Counted from the first letter of the stretch, positions 8,366 through 16,879 are shown. The stretch is DNA of 64,000 nt from Streptomyces sp. NRRL WC-3626 (GCF_000718785.1 NZ_JOCA01000019.1:1-64000), one strand, 5' to 3'. The notes: generated from the letters alone by a model not told the origin. Made by a program: numbers and translations.

Positions 8366-8390
8366 TGCGGACGCGGAAGGAGCGGGGACA

Positions 8391-8650
8391 TCAGCGGTGA
8401 CAGACCGGCCTGGGAACCAACGCCCGCTCGTACTTCCCCATCGACTCCAGCATGCCGCCCATCACGGGCGGCAGCAGCGCCCGCAATCGTCCCGGACGCC
8501 TGGCGGCCCGGCAGCGAGGTGACGCACACGGAGGAGTCGCCGTGCCGCAGGTCCCGGCTCCGCCAAGTGCGCAGCCCGGTGGCCCGGCGGAACCCGTACA
8601 GAGCCTTCAGCAGGCGTGCGCCGTGCGGTGTGCTGACGAACGGCAGACCC
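8391..8650 (-). pseudogene. Decayed coding fragment, family not recognised
   Basis: On the minus strand one frame reads protein-like with FVSTPHGARLLKALYGFRRA. After about 8505 the protein-like reading continues in another frame, RALLPPVMGGMLESMGKYER, ending VCHR-stop at 8391-8393. Two adjacent frames must be joined to make a coherent C-terminus, which suggests a frameshifted remnant. The 8366-8729 interval holds no other gene. The boundaries are approximate and the family was not identified. Confidence 0.3.
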
Positions 8651-8729
8651 CGGTCTGGCCCGTTCCTCGGCCGGGGTCCCGGGAGAGGGCGGACGTACGG
8701 CCCGTCGGCCCGCACGCGACGCGCGGGGT

Positions 8730-9266
8730 TCAGTCTCCGACGTCGTCCAGGGCCGACCGTGCCGCCGCCGTGAACTCCCCCACCCGCTCCGACAGCCGGG
8801 CCACCTCGACAGCGTGACGCTCCACGAAGAGGACGTTGCCGTCGGGGGCGTTCGGCGGTGTGTCGCGGAAGGCCAGCAGGGTGTTCTGCGTCGACTTGAG
8901 CGCGGTGTACACGCTCCGGGCCGCCTGCTCCACCGTCGCAGGCCCCTCGACCGCGAGGTTGGCCCAGGCCGCCTGCGCGAGCACCAGCTGCCGCTGGGCA
9001 TGCCCGATCCTGCGATCGACCTCCTCGGTGTCCCGCTCACCCACGAACGCACGACCGGCCATCTTCAGCGCGTGCTGGGCCTCGGTCGCCGGAGCGAGAA
9101 AGGCCCCGTACGCGTCCCGACGCACCTGCCTGCGCCAGTGCGCATGCTCGGCCCGTGCCTGAGCCTGCACCTGCTGCCGACTCGACCACCCGGTGATCGC
9201 CGAGGCGAGGACGGTACCTGCCACACCGACGGTCGCGCCGAGTAACGCAGCCAATCCCTGATCCAT
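8730..9266 (-). CDS. Membrane-anchored hypothetical protein
   Basis: A 178-residue protein with a single N-terminal hydrophobic helix (LAALLGATVGVAGTVLASAITGW) followed by an extended helical, charged domain (QVQAQARAEHAHWRRQVRRD, AYGAFL, and a C-terminal region with FVERHAVEVARLSERVGEF). This layout, a short anchor followed by a cytoplasmic coiled-coil-like region, is frequent in uncharacterised actinobacterial proteins. No catalytic motif is visible. There is no convincing ribosome site before the ATG. It stands alone between the decayed fragment and the DUF1801 gene. Function unknown. Confidence 0.6.
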   Translation of the reverse strand: MDQGLAALLGATVGVAGTVLASAITGWSSRQQVQAQARAEHAHWRRQVRRDAYGAFLAPATEAQHALKMAGRAFVGERDTEEVDRRIGHAQRQLVLAQAAWANLAVEGPATVEQAARSVYTALKSTQNTLLAFRDTPPNAPDGNVLFVERHAVEVARLSERVGEFTAAARSALDDVGD

Positions 9267-9363
9267 AGGAGGTGTGTCTACCGCACGGGTACACGGCGGA
9301 GGGGCGGAAGCGAAGCATCAGAAGCATCCGCCGAGATCAAGCTCGTCAGACTCCGCGTAACGG

Positions 9364-9735
9364 TCAGCACACCTCACCCGGCGCGGCCGCGGTAGCCCTC
9401 AGCAGATCCCGCACCAGCTCGAAGTCGACGCTCCCCGGCCGACGGAACCGCAGACACGCCTTGCCCATGTCCTTCTCGGCCAGCCGCTCCGCGAAGGCTT
9501 CCCGGACATCGCCGCGCATGAGATAGACCGAGATGTACTGCTTCTGGCTCGCAAAGGCGATCTCCGCGGTCCCGCCCCGCTGGTACACGGGCATGCCGTA
9601 CGCCATGCCCTCACGAAACCCACCGAGCTCGGCTTGGCACAGCCGGCGCAGCCTGGACAGCACCTCCCGGCGCCCCTCGGGGGCCTCGGCCAGGTAGGCG
9701 TCGACATCCTTCGCCGCGCTTTGCACCATGTACAT
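9364..9735 (-). CDS. DUF1801 / YdhG-like domain protein
   Basis: A 123-residue protein of the DUF1801 (PF08818) fold. It has the typical LRRLCQAELGGFREGMAYGMPVY core (the FREGMAYGMPVYQ stretch is diagnostic), IAFASQKQYISVYLM, and ending LRFRRPGSVDFELVRDLLR. Members are small cytoplasmic proteins, some called iron chaperones by similarity to frataxin-like folds. The actual function here is unknown. ATG 9735 and ATG 9729 are both possible starts. Confidence 0.8.
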   Translation of the reverse strand: MYMVQSAAKDVDAYLAEAPEGRREVLSRLRRLCQAELGGFREGMAYGMPVYQRGGTAEIAFASQKQYISVYLMRGDVREAFAERLAEKDMGKACLRFRRPGSVDFELVRDLLRATAAAPGEVC

Positions 9736-9755
9736 AGCCTATTACCGGAGGGCGC

Positions 9756-10799
9756 TTACAGCCGACGGTCGGAAGCTCGCCGCTCCCAGTACTCCCTGTG
9801 ATAGCGGATGTACTCCTGGTGGACTCGGTGGCCATGCCTCACGTTGAGCTTCGGCAAGAGCCCCGCGCCAACAAGGTCGGGTCGCGCGATGATAGACCAG
9901 TCTTCATCCACGGTGATCGCGCCGATGTCGAGTCGCACATGGCAGTTGGGGCAGAGGCAAAGGATGTTGGGCTCGACATCGGGTCCGCGATGCGGCTTAC
10001 CCAGAGGCCGTATGTGGGCGCCCTCGCTGTACGGCTTGCCGTCCGGGCCTGTCAGGCGCAGGCCACATAGTTGACACTCCCCGCCGTAGAGGTTCTTGAT
10101 CCGTTTCACAGCGGCCGTGTCCCTGATCAGGCGGCGTACCTGCATGCTGCGCGAGCGGGGGAACTTTTCCTCATCCCACTGCTCACCGGGCGCTTCTTCG
10201 TCTTCCTGCCCGCCGTCGTCCGGCTCGCCTTGCTTGCCATCGAGTTCCGCCAGCACGTCGATGATGTGCCGTTCGACCTGCGTCTGCACCTGCTCTCGCG
10301 CAGGCATGCGCTTCAGGTCGAACTGGCAGATTTTGATCGGCGAACCATCAGGGGCCGGGTACTTGGACGTCGCCGTGCGCACCTCCGTTATCTCGTACAG
10401 GCCGTCGTACCTGTAGGAGTCGTGGGGCGAGTAGAGCGAGTCTCCCTCGTACCCTCGGATCACGCGGATGGGAAGTCCCTGCTCGTAGCTGAGCAAGAGT
10501 GCAGCATTGTCTACGTGGGACCACGACTGGCTACGAAGGAGCCTGCCGGTCTTGGGGTCTTTATCCTTCTTTGGCGACGCCCCTGTGTATCGGATCCAGT
10601 CCCAGTGGTCTTCGTCGTCCGCGTAGCCGCCGTGCAGAACTATTGCATCGCCGACCTTGTGTCCCTCCTTGGTCTGCAGCCAGGAGATGCCGTTCTGGTT
10701 CGCTCGATGCAGCTGCGCGTTCAGCACGTCTCCTCGCCGATGGAAAACCGCGCCTACGGGCACGCCTTCTATGTGTCCGACAACTCGTTCGATTCCCAT
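9756..10799 (-). CDS. SRA(YDG)-HNH modification-dependent restriction endonuclease (type IV-like)
   Basis: A 347-residue protein. Residues ~8-160 form an SRA/YDG domain (GHIEGVPVGAVFHRRGDVLN, NQNGISWL, IVLHGGYADDEDHWDWIRYTG, RVIRGYEGDSLYSPHDSYRYDGLYEI; only parts quoted), the fold that flips out 5-methylcytosine. After an acidic linker (~185-205), an HNH domain follows at ~242-292. It has C242-X2-C245, the EGAHIRPLG histidine, and CPNCHVRLD with the second Cys pair and final histidine. The architecture matches McrA-type enzymes such as Streptomyces ScoMcrA, but without the sulfur-binding domain. It should cleave incoming modified DNA. It is divergent from the PLD-helicase gene. Codon use is less GC-biased than in flanking core genes, suggesting acquisition. 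Confidence 0.85.
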   Translation of the reverse strand: MGIERVVGHIEGVPVGAVFHRRGDVLNAQLHRANQNGISWLQTKEGHKVGDAIVLHGGYADDEDHWDWIRYTGASPKKDKDPKTGRLLRSQSWSHVDNAALLLSYEQGLPIRVIRGYEGDSLYSPHDSYRYDGLYEITEVRTATSKYPAPDGSPIKICQFDLKRMPAREQVQTQVERHIIDVLAELDGKQGEPDDGGQEDEEAPGEQWDEEKFPRSRSMQVRRLIRDTAAVKRIKNLYGGECQLCGLRLTGPDGKPYSEGAHIRPLGKPHRGPDVEPNILCLCPNCHVRLDIGAITVDEDWSIIARPDLVGAGLLPKLNVRHGHRVHQEYIRYHREYWERRASDRRL

Positions 10800-10870
10800 C
10801 TGTCCATACTGGAGCGAGCGTGATCATTTTCAAACAACTCTCGCCCACAACAGCGAGGTTGAGACATAAG

Positions 10871-10891
10871 GGTGATCCGCATCGGATCACC
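10871..10891. promoter_or_regulatory. Perfect palindrome between restriction nuclease and helicase genes
   Basis: GGTGATCCG and CGGATCACC, perfect 9-base inverted arms, surround CAT. The site is central in the 161-base divergent intergenic region, so one protein bound here could repress or coordinate both genes. No dedicated regulator is encoded between them; the XRE protein at 14988 is the nearest candidate. Confidence 0.6.
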
Positions 10892-10960
10892 TCCGCCCGG
10901 ATTGTCAGTGCCCTCTGTTACACATGACCCGAGCTATCCGGCGGGATCGAAGGAGTCCGT

Positions 10961-13900
10961 GTGTCTGAGCTGGAGGATCTGTCGCAACCTGCCGCGGGTC
11001 TCTACGAGCAGCTGATCACACTCCGCTTTGAGCAGAAGCTTCAGCAACTCTCCCAACTTGGCTGGCATCCAGTGAGCGAGGCGGTGGGCCCGGAGTCCGT
11101 CCCCCACGTGCTTGCACGGCATGTCTCACTCACCGTGCGCCGCGTACTGCAGAGCCTGCCTGTCGAGGAGCGTGTGCACGCGGCCAACCACATCTTGGAG
11201 TCCATCGGTACGCTCAAGGGCGCCCAAGAGTGGGTGGACCTCATCGCGGACGGCCCTCAACAACTCCTCGCCATCACGCGACAGGAGGCACCGGGAGTCT
11301 TCGCCGTACGCCCCGGGATTCCGCTATCAGACACCGCCCTCCTGACCAACTCGCCCGAGGACCCGAGCCTGGGCTTCGAACTGCGTGCAGAGCTTGCTAC
11401 TGCCGACCGTGTCGATCTCCTTTGTGCCTTCGTTAAGTGGCACGGACTTCGGGTCATCGAGCGGTCTTTGCGAGCAGCCCGCGAGCGGGAGGTGCCGATA
11501 AGGGTCCTGACCACGACCTACATTGGCGCTACTGAGCGGCGAGCGTTGGACCGCTTGGTGGAGGACTTCGGAGCCGAGGTCAAGGTCAACTACGAGACGC
11601 GTTCGACGCGGCTCCACGCCAAGGCGTGGCTGTTTCGCCGAAGCAGTGGTTACGACACGGCGTACGTCGGAAGCTCGAACCTGTCGAAAGCCGCCCTCCT
11701 CGACGGCCTTGAGTGGAACGTTCGCTTGTCGTCCGTAGCAACACCGGATGTGGTGCGAAAGTTTGAAGCCACGTTCGAGTCGTATTGGAACGACCCATCT
11801 TTCGAGACATACGACCCTCATTCGGATGGCGGCCGCCTGCAAGAAGCGCTTGCGGTCGCTGGCGGTGCACCCTCAGCGAACCAAGCCATCACGCTCTCCG
11901 GCCTCGAAGTACGGCCATACCCCTTTCAGCGCGACATGCTCGAGCGTCTCCGCGTTGAGCGTGAGGTCCATGAACGGCACCGGAACCTCTTGGTAGCGGC
12001 GACTGGCACGGGCAAGACCGTCATGGCAGCACTTGACTACAAGCAGCTTCGTGACGACCAGCGCCGCGACCTGCGCCTGCTGTTCGTCGCTCACCGCAAG
12101 GAGATCTTGCAGCAGTCGTTGCGGACGTACCAGGACATCTTGCTGGATGCGAACTTCGGGGAATCCCTGCACAGCGGTGAGATCCCGGAGCGCTGGACGC
12201 ATGTCTTCGCGAGCGTTCAGTCGCTCAATGCACGGGCGCTCGATCGTCTTGCTCCCGATCACTTCGACGTCATCGTGATCGACGAGTTCCACCACGGAAC
12301 TTCGCCGACCTATCGGAAGATCATCGATCACTTCAAGCCGATGGAACTGCTGGGCCTCACCGCCACGCCAGAGCGCATGGACGGCAAGAACATCCAGAAC
12401 GAGTTCTTCGAGGGACGTATCGCCGCCGAGATGCGGCTGTGGGAAGCACTGGACAACAAGCTCTTGTGTCCCTTCCACTACTTCGGCATCAGCGACACCA
12501 CCGACTTGAGCGCCGTGGAGTGGAAGCGCGGGGCGTATGACGTGAGCTCGCTCAGCAATGTCCTGACGGGCAACAAGGTTCGCGCGGGCCTCGTCATCAA
12601 GGCGGTAAAGGCGAAGGTCTCCGACCCGAGCCGTATGCGGGCCTTGGGCTTCTGTGTCTCCGTCGCTCACGCTCACTTCATGGCGGAGTCCTTCCGCGCG
12701 GCTGGCTTCAGCGCTGTGGCGGTGTCTGGGGAGACGCCGGCCGATCAGCGACGGCAGGCGCTCGCGGACCTCAGATCTGGAGCCCTCCAGGTGGTCTTCT
12801 CGGTCGACCTCTTCAACGAAGGCGTTGACGTACCGGATGTGGACACCCTGCTCCTCCTGCGCCCCACGTCGAGCGCGACCGTGTTCCTCCAACAGCTCGG
12901 ACGTGGCCTCCGGCGCTCCGATAACAAAGCTGTGCTGACCGTGTTGGACTTCATCGGCCAGCACCGTAAGGAGTTCCGGTTCGAGAACCAGTTCCGCGCC
13001 TTGACGAACCTCACACGCAAGCGACTTCTGGACCACATCGAGCATGATTTCCCGAAGCTTCCATCTGGCTGCGAGATCCTTCTGGAGGAGAAGGCCAAGC
13101 AGACGATCATTGCCAACATCAAGGATCAGCTCAGCGTCAATGTGACCACCTTGGCTCGTGAAGTGGCCGACTACGACGAGCCCCTTCTTGGCCGCTACCT
13201 GGAGGAAAGCGGCCGAGAAATCAAGGAGGTGTACCGAGGGAACGGGAACTCCTGGACAGGGCTACTCCGTCGCTCCGGCCTGATGGATGGCGAGGCACCC
13301 GAAGGGGAGGCGGCTCTCCTCAAGCGGGTGCCTGCGTTCCTGCATGTCGACGACCCGCTGCGGGTGGACGCGTACACGCGCCTGCTGGCAGACGATGCCA
13401 TCCCCTATGACGACCTCGATGAGCAAGGGAAGGCTTACGCCCGGATGCTCTTCTTCCAACTGTGGCCACTAGGCGGTATCACGAGGAAGGGCTTTGCGAG
13501 CTACGCCATTGGGTTTGCTTCCCTCCGCAGGCAGCAGGCATTTCGTAGCGAGCTCCGCCAAGTGCTGGCGTACAACCTCGCTCGTACCGAGCATGTACCC
13601 ATTCCCCTCCTCGGGGTGGCCGGCGACCGAGGCTTGCCGCTGACGGTGCATGCCTCGTACAGCCGCGAGGAGATCCTCCCTGCCCTCGGCCAGTCATACA
13701 TCGAAGGCTTCATGCCAGGTGACTTCCGCGAGGGCGTGAAGTGGTGCGAGTCGATCGCGACGGACGCGCTTCTCATCACCCTGGAGAAGGATGAGAAGGA
13801 CTTCTCCCCGCAGACTCGGTACCACGACTTCGCGCTGAGCGAGACGCACTTCCACTGGGAATCTCAGAATCAAACCTCCGAGGCATCCCCGACTGGACTG

Positions 13901-14116
13901 CGTTACCAGCATCACGTCGCGCAGGGCAGTCAGGTCCTGCTGTTTGTCCGCCGCTACAAAACCACGGACATAGGCGGTGCCCAGCCGTGGATGCTTCTAG
14001 GCCCTGCTGAGTACCAGAGTCACGAAGGCAGCAAGCCGATGGCCATCACCTGGAAGCTAAAGCATGAACTACCGGCGGACGTACTGTCGTTTGCCAAGGC
14101 GGTAGCGGCGGGCTGA
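10961..14116 (+). CDS. PLD-like nuclease / superfamily 2 helicase / DUF3427 fusion, probable defence protein
   Basis: A 1051-residue multidomain protein. Residues ~130-280 are a phospholipase D-like domain with the half-motif H219-A-K221 (LHAKAWLF) and YVGSSNLSKAAL. Residues ~310-480 are the DEAD/DEAH helicase N-lobe: Walker A TGTGKT (G349-T353), DEFH (441-444), TATPERMDG. Residues ~530-680 are the C-lobe, with FSVDLFNEGVDVPD and FLQQLGRGLRRS. The remainder is DUF3427-like, with a terminal RRYKTTDIGGAQPWMLLGPA region. Similar fusions occur in restriction and defence islands. The GTG start has GAAGGAG upstream. The divergent SRA-HNH nuclease and relaxed third-position GC support a transferred defence module. 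Whether the nuclease domain cuts DNA is inference. Confidence 0.87.
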   Translation: MSELEDLSQPAAGLYEQLITLRFEQKLQQLSQLGWHPVSEAVGPESVPHVLARHVSLTVRRVLQSLPVEERVHAANHILESIGTLKGAQEWVDLIADGPQQLLAITRQEAPGVFAVRPGIPLSDTALLTNSPEDPSLGFELRAELATADRVDLLCAFVKWHGLRVIERSLRAAREREVPIRVLTTTYIGATERRALDRLVEDFGAEVKVNYETRSTRLHAKAWLFRRSSGYDTAYVGSSNLSKAALLDGLEWNVRLSSVATPDVVRKFEATFESYWNDPSFETYDPHSDGGRLQEALAVAGGAPSANQAITLSGLEVRPYPFQRDMLERLRVEREVHERHRNLLVAATGTGKTVMAALDYKQLRDDQRRDLRLLFVAHRKEILQQSLRTYQDILLDANFGESLHSGEIPERWTHVFASVQSLNARALDRLAPDHFDVIVIDEFHHGTSPTYRKIIDHFKPMELLGLTATPERMDGKNIQNEFFEGRIAAEMRLWEALDNKLLCPFHYFGISDTTDLSAVEWKRGAYDVSSLSNVLTGNKVRAGLVIKAVKAKVSDPSRMRALGFCVSVAHAHFMAESFRAAGFSAVAVSGETPADQRRQALADLRSGALQVVFSVDLFNEGVDVPDVDTLLLLRPTSSATVFLQQLGRGLRRSDNKAVLTVLDFIGQHRKEFRFENQFRALTNLTRKRLLDHIEHDFPKLPSGCEILLEEKAKQTIIANIKDQLSVNVTTLAREVADYDEPLLGRYLEESGREIKEVYRGNGNSWTGLLRRSGLMDGEAPEGEAALLKRVPAFLHVDDPLRVDAYTRLLADDAIPYDDLDEQGKAYARMLFFQLWPLGGITRKGFASYAIGFASLRRQQAFRSELRQVLAYNLARTEHVPIPLLGVAGDRGLPLTVHASYSREEILPALGQSYIEGFMPGDFREGVKWCESIATDALLITLEKDEKDFSPQTRYHDFALSETHFHWESQNQTSEASPTGLRYQHHVAQGSQVLLFVRRYKTTDIGGAQPWMLLGPAEYQSHEGSKPMAITWKLKHELPADVLSFAKAVAAG

Positions 14117-14119
14117 AGT

Positions 14120-14785
14120 TCAGCAGGAAAGCCTGACCGCGTCCCGTTCGGCCTCGAAGTGCGTTTGGGCGCGGTCCAGAATGTCGTCCGCGTCATGACC
14201 GTGCAGTTGAAGCCAGTGCAGCAGATCTGCAATCACGTCGATTGCAGCCGCCTCCGCCGCCATCGCGCCAAGTCGACTGCGACGCAAGGTGCTGAACAAT
14301 TCGCCATCACCGTAGGAGCTGAGGACCTTTGCGGCTCTCGCGACGCGCGTGCCACTGTCAGCCTGCCGATCGGGAACGGACGCGGTAGCGATGAGTTCGC
14401 ACCACGTCACCTTGCTGTCGTGGTGCAGCTCGACACCCCAGCATTCCGCCAGGGCGTCAACCAGCGCCATGCCGCGTCCGCCTTCCGAGTCATCACCCGC
14501 TTCCACGAGCGTGGGGAGAGCGCGAGCGTCCGGGTCACGCAGCTCGATCCGGAGCCGGCTGCGCCTCATGGAGACGGTGAGGCTTGCGGGGGTGCCGCAG
14601 CCGACGTGCGTGATCACATTGGACACCAGCTCGCTGACGCACAACTGAGCGGTGTCGCTGAGCTCTTGCAGACCCCAGTCACTCAGCCGGTTCCGCACCA
14701 GGCCGCGCAGCGTTGCGACCCTTTGCGGCTCAGCCAGGAACGGGAACCCCCAGGAGACAAGGGGGATGTTGGCAGATTCGTCCAC
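14120..14785 (-). CDS. ATP-binding protein, RsbW/anti-sigma-type HATPase
   Basis: A 221-residue protein whose first ~150 residues are a GHKL/HATPase_c domain of the RsbW-like type common in Streptomyces. It has CVSELVSNVITH (N-box), LRIELRDPD, and GGRGMALVDALAECWG (G-box). The C-terminal ~70 residues are an unrelated helical extension (AAIDVIADLLHWLQLHGHDA). The GTG at 14785 has GGGAG eight bases upstream and is preferred over an upstream ATG. It is divergent from the XRE/DUF397 pair; this trio recurs in Streptomyces and is tied to development or antibiotic control. The helical tail matches no family I recognise. Confidence 0.82.
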   Translation of the reverse strand: MDESANIPLVSWGFPFLAEPQRVATLRGLVRNRLSDWGLQELSDTAQLCVSELVSNVITHVGCGTPASLTVSMRRSRLRIELRDPDARALPTLVEAGDDSEGGRGMALVDALAECWGVELHHDSKVTWCELIATASVPDRQADSGTRVARAAKVLSSYGDGELFSTLRRSRLGAMAAEAAAIDVIADLLHWLQLHGHDADDILDRAQTHFEAERDAVRLSC

Positions 14786-14840
14786 GGTTCTACTCCCACC
14801 TACGACACGATGGTCACTCCTTGAATGCTTTGCCACACTC

Positions 14841-14859
14841 AGAGTTGCATTGAAACTCT
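14841..14859. promoter_or_regulatory. Inverted repeat in HATPase/XRE divergent promoter region
   Basis: The arms AGAGTT and AACTCT flank a 7-base spacer, and another AACTCTC follows at ~14868. This AT-richer patch in the 202-base divergent region is a plausible binding site for the adjacent XRE regulator. The assignment is by location. Confidence 0.4.
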
Positions 14860-14987
14860 CAAAATGGAACTCTCACTAGGGTCACGCTGGAGCGCGCAAC
14901 TGTCGTGCGCGCCCCCGGCGCACACCGCCTTGCCGCCCCTGCAAGGGAGCGGTCCTGATCAGCCAACGAACAAGAAGGGCCTGCGTC

Positions 14988-15833
14988 ATGACAGTTGGAC
15001 CCACTACGCGAAGGCGCCAACTTGGCGTCGACCTGCGCAGACTCCGTGAACTGAAGGGGTTGACGCTGGAGGATGCAGGCGCTCGAGTCGGCATCTCCAA
15101 GGCGACTCTCAGCCGCTACGAAACCAAGGAAGGCACGGTCAAGTGGCCAGCAGTCGACGCCCTCTGCCGTGAGTATGGTGCTACGGACGAGGAACGGCTC
15201 GCCTTGGTCGAGCTTGCCAAGGGCGCCAAGATTCAGGGGTGGTGGCGATCCCTCGCCGACCCCATCCCCGAGTCCATGAACCTCATGCTCACTCTCGAGG
15301 ACGAAGTCGTACGTGAGGACCACTACGCCTGCATGTACATCCCCGGGTTATTCCAAACCCGCGCGTACGCCGAGGCCGTGCATCGGGCGTCGGAGGTCCG
15401 ATGCGATGAACGCGAGGTCCAGCACATGGTCGACATCCGCATGAAGCGCCAGGAGTTGCTGGACCGCCAAGAGCCGCCGCGCATCTGGGCGGTGATTGAT
15501 GAGGCAGCACTGCGAAGGCAAGTGGGCGGTCCGGCGATCATGCGAACGCAACTGCAACACCTGCTCGCACTGGCCGAACGCCCGCACATCAACGTGCAGG
15601 TTCTCCCGTTCGCCCGCGGTGCCCACGCGGCGGCCGTCGGTAGCTTTGCCTTCCTACGGGGACAGTCTCCCGAGTTGGACGTGGTGTACGTAGATCTCCT
15701 CGGCGGTGGGTTGTTCATGGAGAAGCCGGAGGAACTGGAGCGATATAGGTTGGCGTTCGAGTACCTCAGCGCACAAGCACTCGATTTCGAATCCTCCATC
15801 GACAACATCGACCGGATCAGCAAGGAGCCCTGA
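14988..15833 (+). CDS. XRE-family regulator with DUF5753 domain
   Basis: A 281-residue protein. An N-terminal helix-turn-helix (LRELKGLTLEDAGARVGISK, ATLSRYETKEG) is followed from ~100 by the DUF5753 ligand-type domain, with YIPGLFQTRAYAEAVH, RMKRQELLDR, VIDEAALRRQVGG, and NVQVLPFARGAHAAAVGSF. This is the architecture of WhiJ-type regulators, which work with a small DUF397 partner. GAAGGG lies upstream of the ATG. The stop codon overlaps the next start by one base, giving tight coupling to the DUF397 gene. Confidence 0.9.
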   Translation: MTVGPTTRRRQLGVDLRRLRELKGLTLEDAGARVGISKATLSRYETKEGTVKWPAVDALCREYGATDEERLALVELAKGAKIQGWWRSLADPIPESMNLMLTLEDEVVREDHYACMYIPGLFQTRAYAEAVHRASEVRCDEREVQHMVDIRMKRQELLDRQEPPRIWAVIDEAALRRQVGGPAIMRTQLQHLLALAERPHINVQVLPFARGAHAAAVGSFAFLRGQSPELDVVYVDLLGGGLFMEKPEELERYRLAFEYLSAQALDFESSIDNIDRISKEP

Positions 15834-16030
15834 TGGCGACACTGTCTCAGCTCACCTGGTTCAAGTCCTCCTACAGCGGTGGCAGCGGCACCGAATGCGT
15901 GGAATGCGCGCAAGCTGTCGACGGGGCACTCATACGCGACTCAAAGCGGACAGACGGCCCGATGGTCCACGTAACGGCTGAGCCTTGGCACGTCTTCATA
16001 CGGTCCCTGACGCGAGGTGTGCAGCGGTAG
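15833..16030 (+). CDS. DUF397 domain protein
   Basis: A 65-residue protein with the DUF397 signature LTWFKSSYSGGSGTECVECA near the N-terminus and a VHVTAEPWHVFI ending. These small proteins are encoded next to XRE/DUF5753 regulators and are thought to modulate or antagonise them. The ATG starts on the last base of the upstream stop codon. The 257-base gap that follows, before 16288, shows no gene-like frame. Confidence 0.9.
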   Translation: MATLSQLTWFKSSYSGGSGTECVECAQAVDGALIRDSKRTDGPMVHVTAEPWHVFIRSLTRGVQR

Positions 16031-16287
16031 CGCTTGTCCGGCAGCACGGCGTACTGGGACTGCCGCACACACGCCCTAGCGAGCCTGAGCACTGGGCGTC
16101 CTTCGCGGCCGGTACGCCGCCGGCCGACCATGCCGTGTGTTGGGGCCGTCGCGCTACTCGTGCGCTGGTGGGAGCCTGCAAGTCGCCCCTGTCGAGACTC
16201 ACCCCTCCGGTCGTGCAGACCCCCGCGCACGATGCAGGCATGTAGGACACTCGTCGTAGGACGCGGGAGAGCAAGGAGTGAAAGATC

Positions 16288-16584
16288 GTGAGTGCACAGC
16301 ACGCGGAAACGCCCATCTCTGCACCACTGCCGTTGAAGACCATCGGCGATATTCGGGCCGCTCTGCGGTCCGGGCATGGCTTCCCCGGCGACCAGGAGAC
16401 CTTCGAAGCGGATCTCCAGCGTGCGCTGGAAGCCTCGTCGGAGACGGACCTCAATGCAGTCGCCGCTGTGATCGTCGACTACCGGGGGCGAATTCGTCTT
16501 TACCAAGACCCTGACTTCGACATCGCCATACAGGAGGGCCTCGACCTTACGGCACAGCTGAAGCAGGAGGAACCACACGCGTGA
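16288..16584 (+). CDS. Small DUF6247-like protein, possible antitoxin
   Basis: A 98-residue acidic protein: after a short proline-rich head, TIGDIRAALRSGHGFPGDQE, FEADLQRALEASSETDLNAV and VIVDYRGRIRLYQDPDF. It resembles small Streptomyces proteins recalled as DUF6247. The GTG start has AAGGAG upstream. The stop overlaps the next start by four bases (GTGA). An acidic small protein coupled to a basic small protein is the usual toxin-antitoxin arrangement, but no antitoxin DNA-binding motif is evident. Confidence 0.6.
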   Translation: MSAQHAETPISAPLPLKTIGDIRAALRSGHGFPGDQETFEADLQRALEASSETDLNAVAAVIVDYRGRIRLYQDPDFDIAIQEGLDLTAQLKQEEPHA

Positions 16585-16868
16585 GCAGTGTGCTTGCAGC
16601 CGTGACCGTACGGGCTGCCCAGCGGGCGAAGGATCTGGGAGCCGAGCGGGACTTGGAAGCTCTGCGGCAGGAGCTTGAACGGGTGCCGCGCCTCGGTGTG
16701 CGGCTCGGACCTCCCCGTGACGACGGCACAGAGGTACGCAAGACCAGAATCGAGCCCCGCGACGGCGTGCCGGGGTTGGCCGTGGCGTACGTGTACACGC
16801 CGTCTCCGCCGCCCCCGACCGTGGCGATCGTCGCCGTGACGCCGGATGACGGAGCTCGTGAGGCGTAG
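16581..16868 (+). CDS. Small hypothetical protein, possible RelE/ParE-like toxin
   Basis: A 95-residue protein starting at a GTG that overlaps the upstream TGA. The order is an N-terminal helix pair (VRAAQRAKDLGAERDLEALR), then strands GVPGLAVAYVYTP and TVAIVAVTP. That resembles the two-helix plus beta-sheet layout of RelE/ParE toxins, but family residues cannot be confirmed by eye. Coupling to the acidic upstream protein supports a two-component module. Treat the function as unproven. Confidence 0.5.
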   Translation: MSSVLAAVTVRAAQRAKDLGAERDLEALRQELERVPRLGVRLGPPRDDGTEVRKTRIEPRDGVPGLAVAYVYTPSPPPPTVAIVAVTPDDGAREA

Positions 16869-16879
16869 CGGCGGTCGCC

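Noticed and set aside
9262..9526. Plus-strand frame with AGGAGG before a GTG
   Set aside because: The ribosome site is good by chance but the peptide is basic and low-complexity and runs antisense into the DUF1801 gene.
16031..16291. Short frames between the DUF397 gene and 16288
   Set aside because: No frame has both a start with a ribosome site and balanced composition; treated as non-coding.
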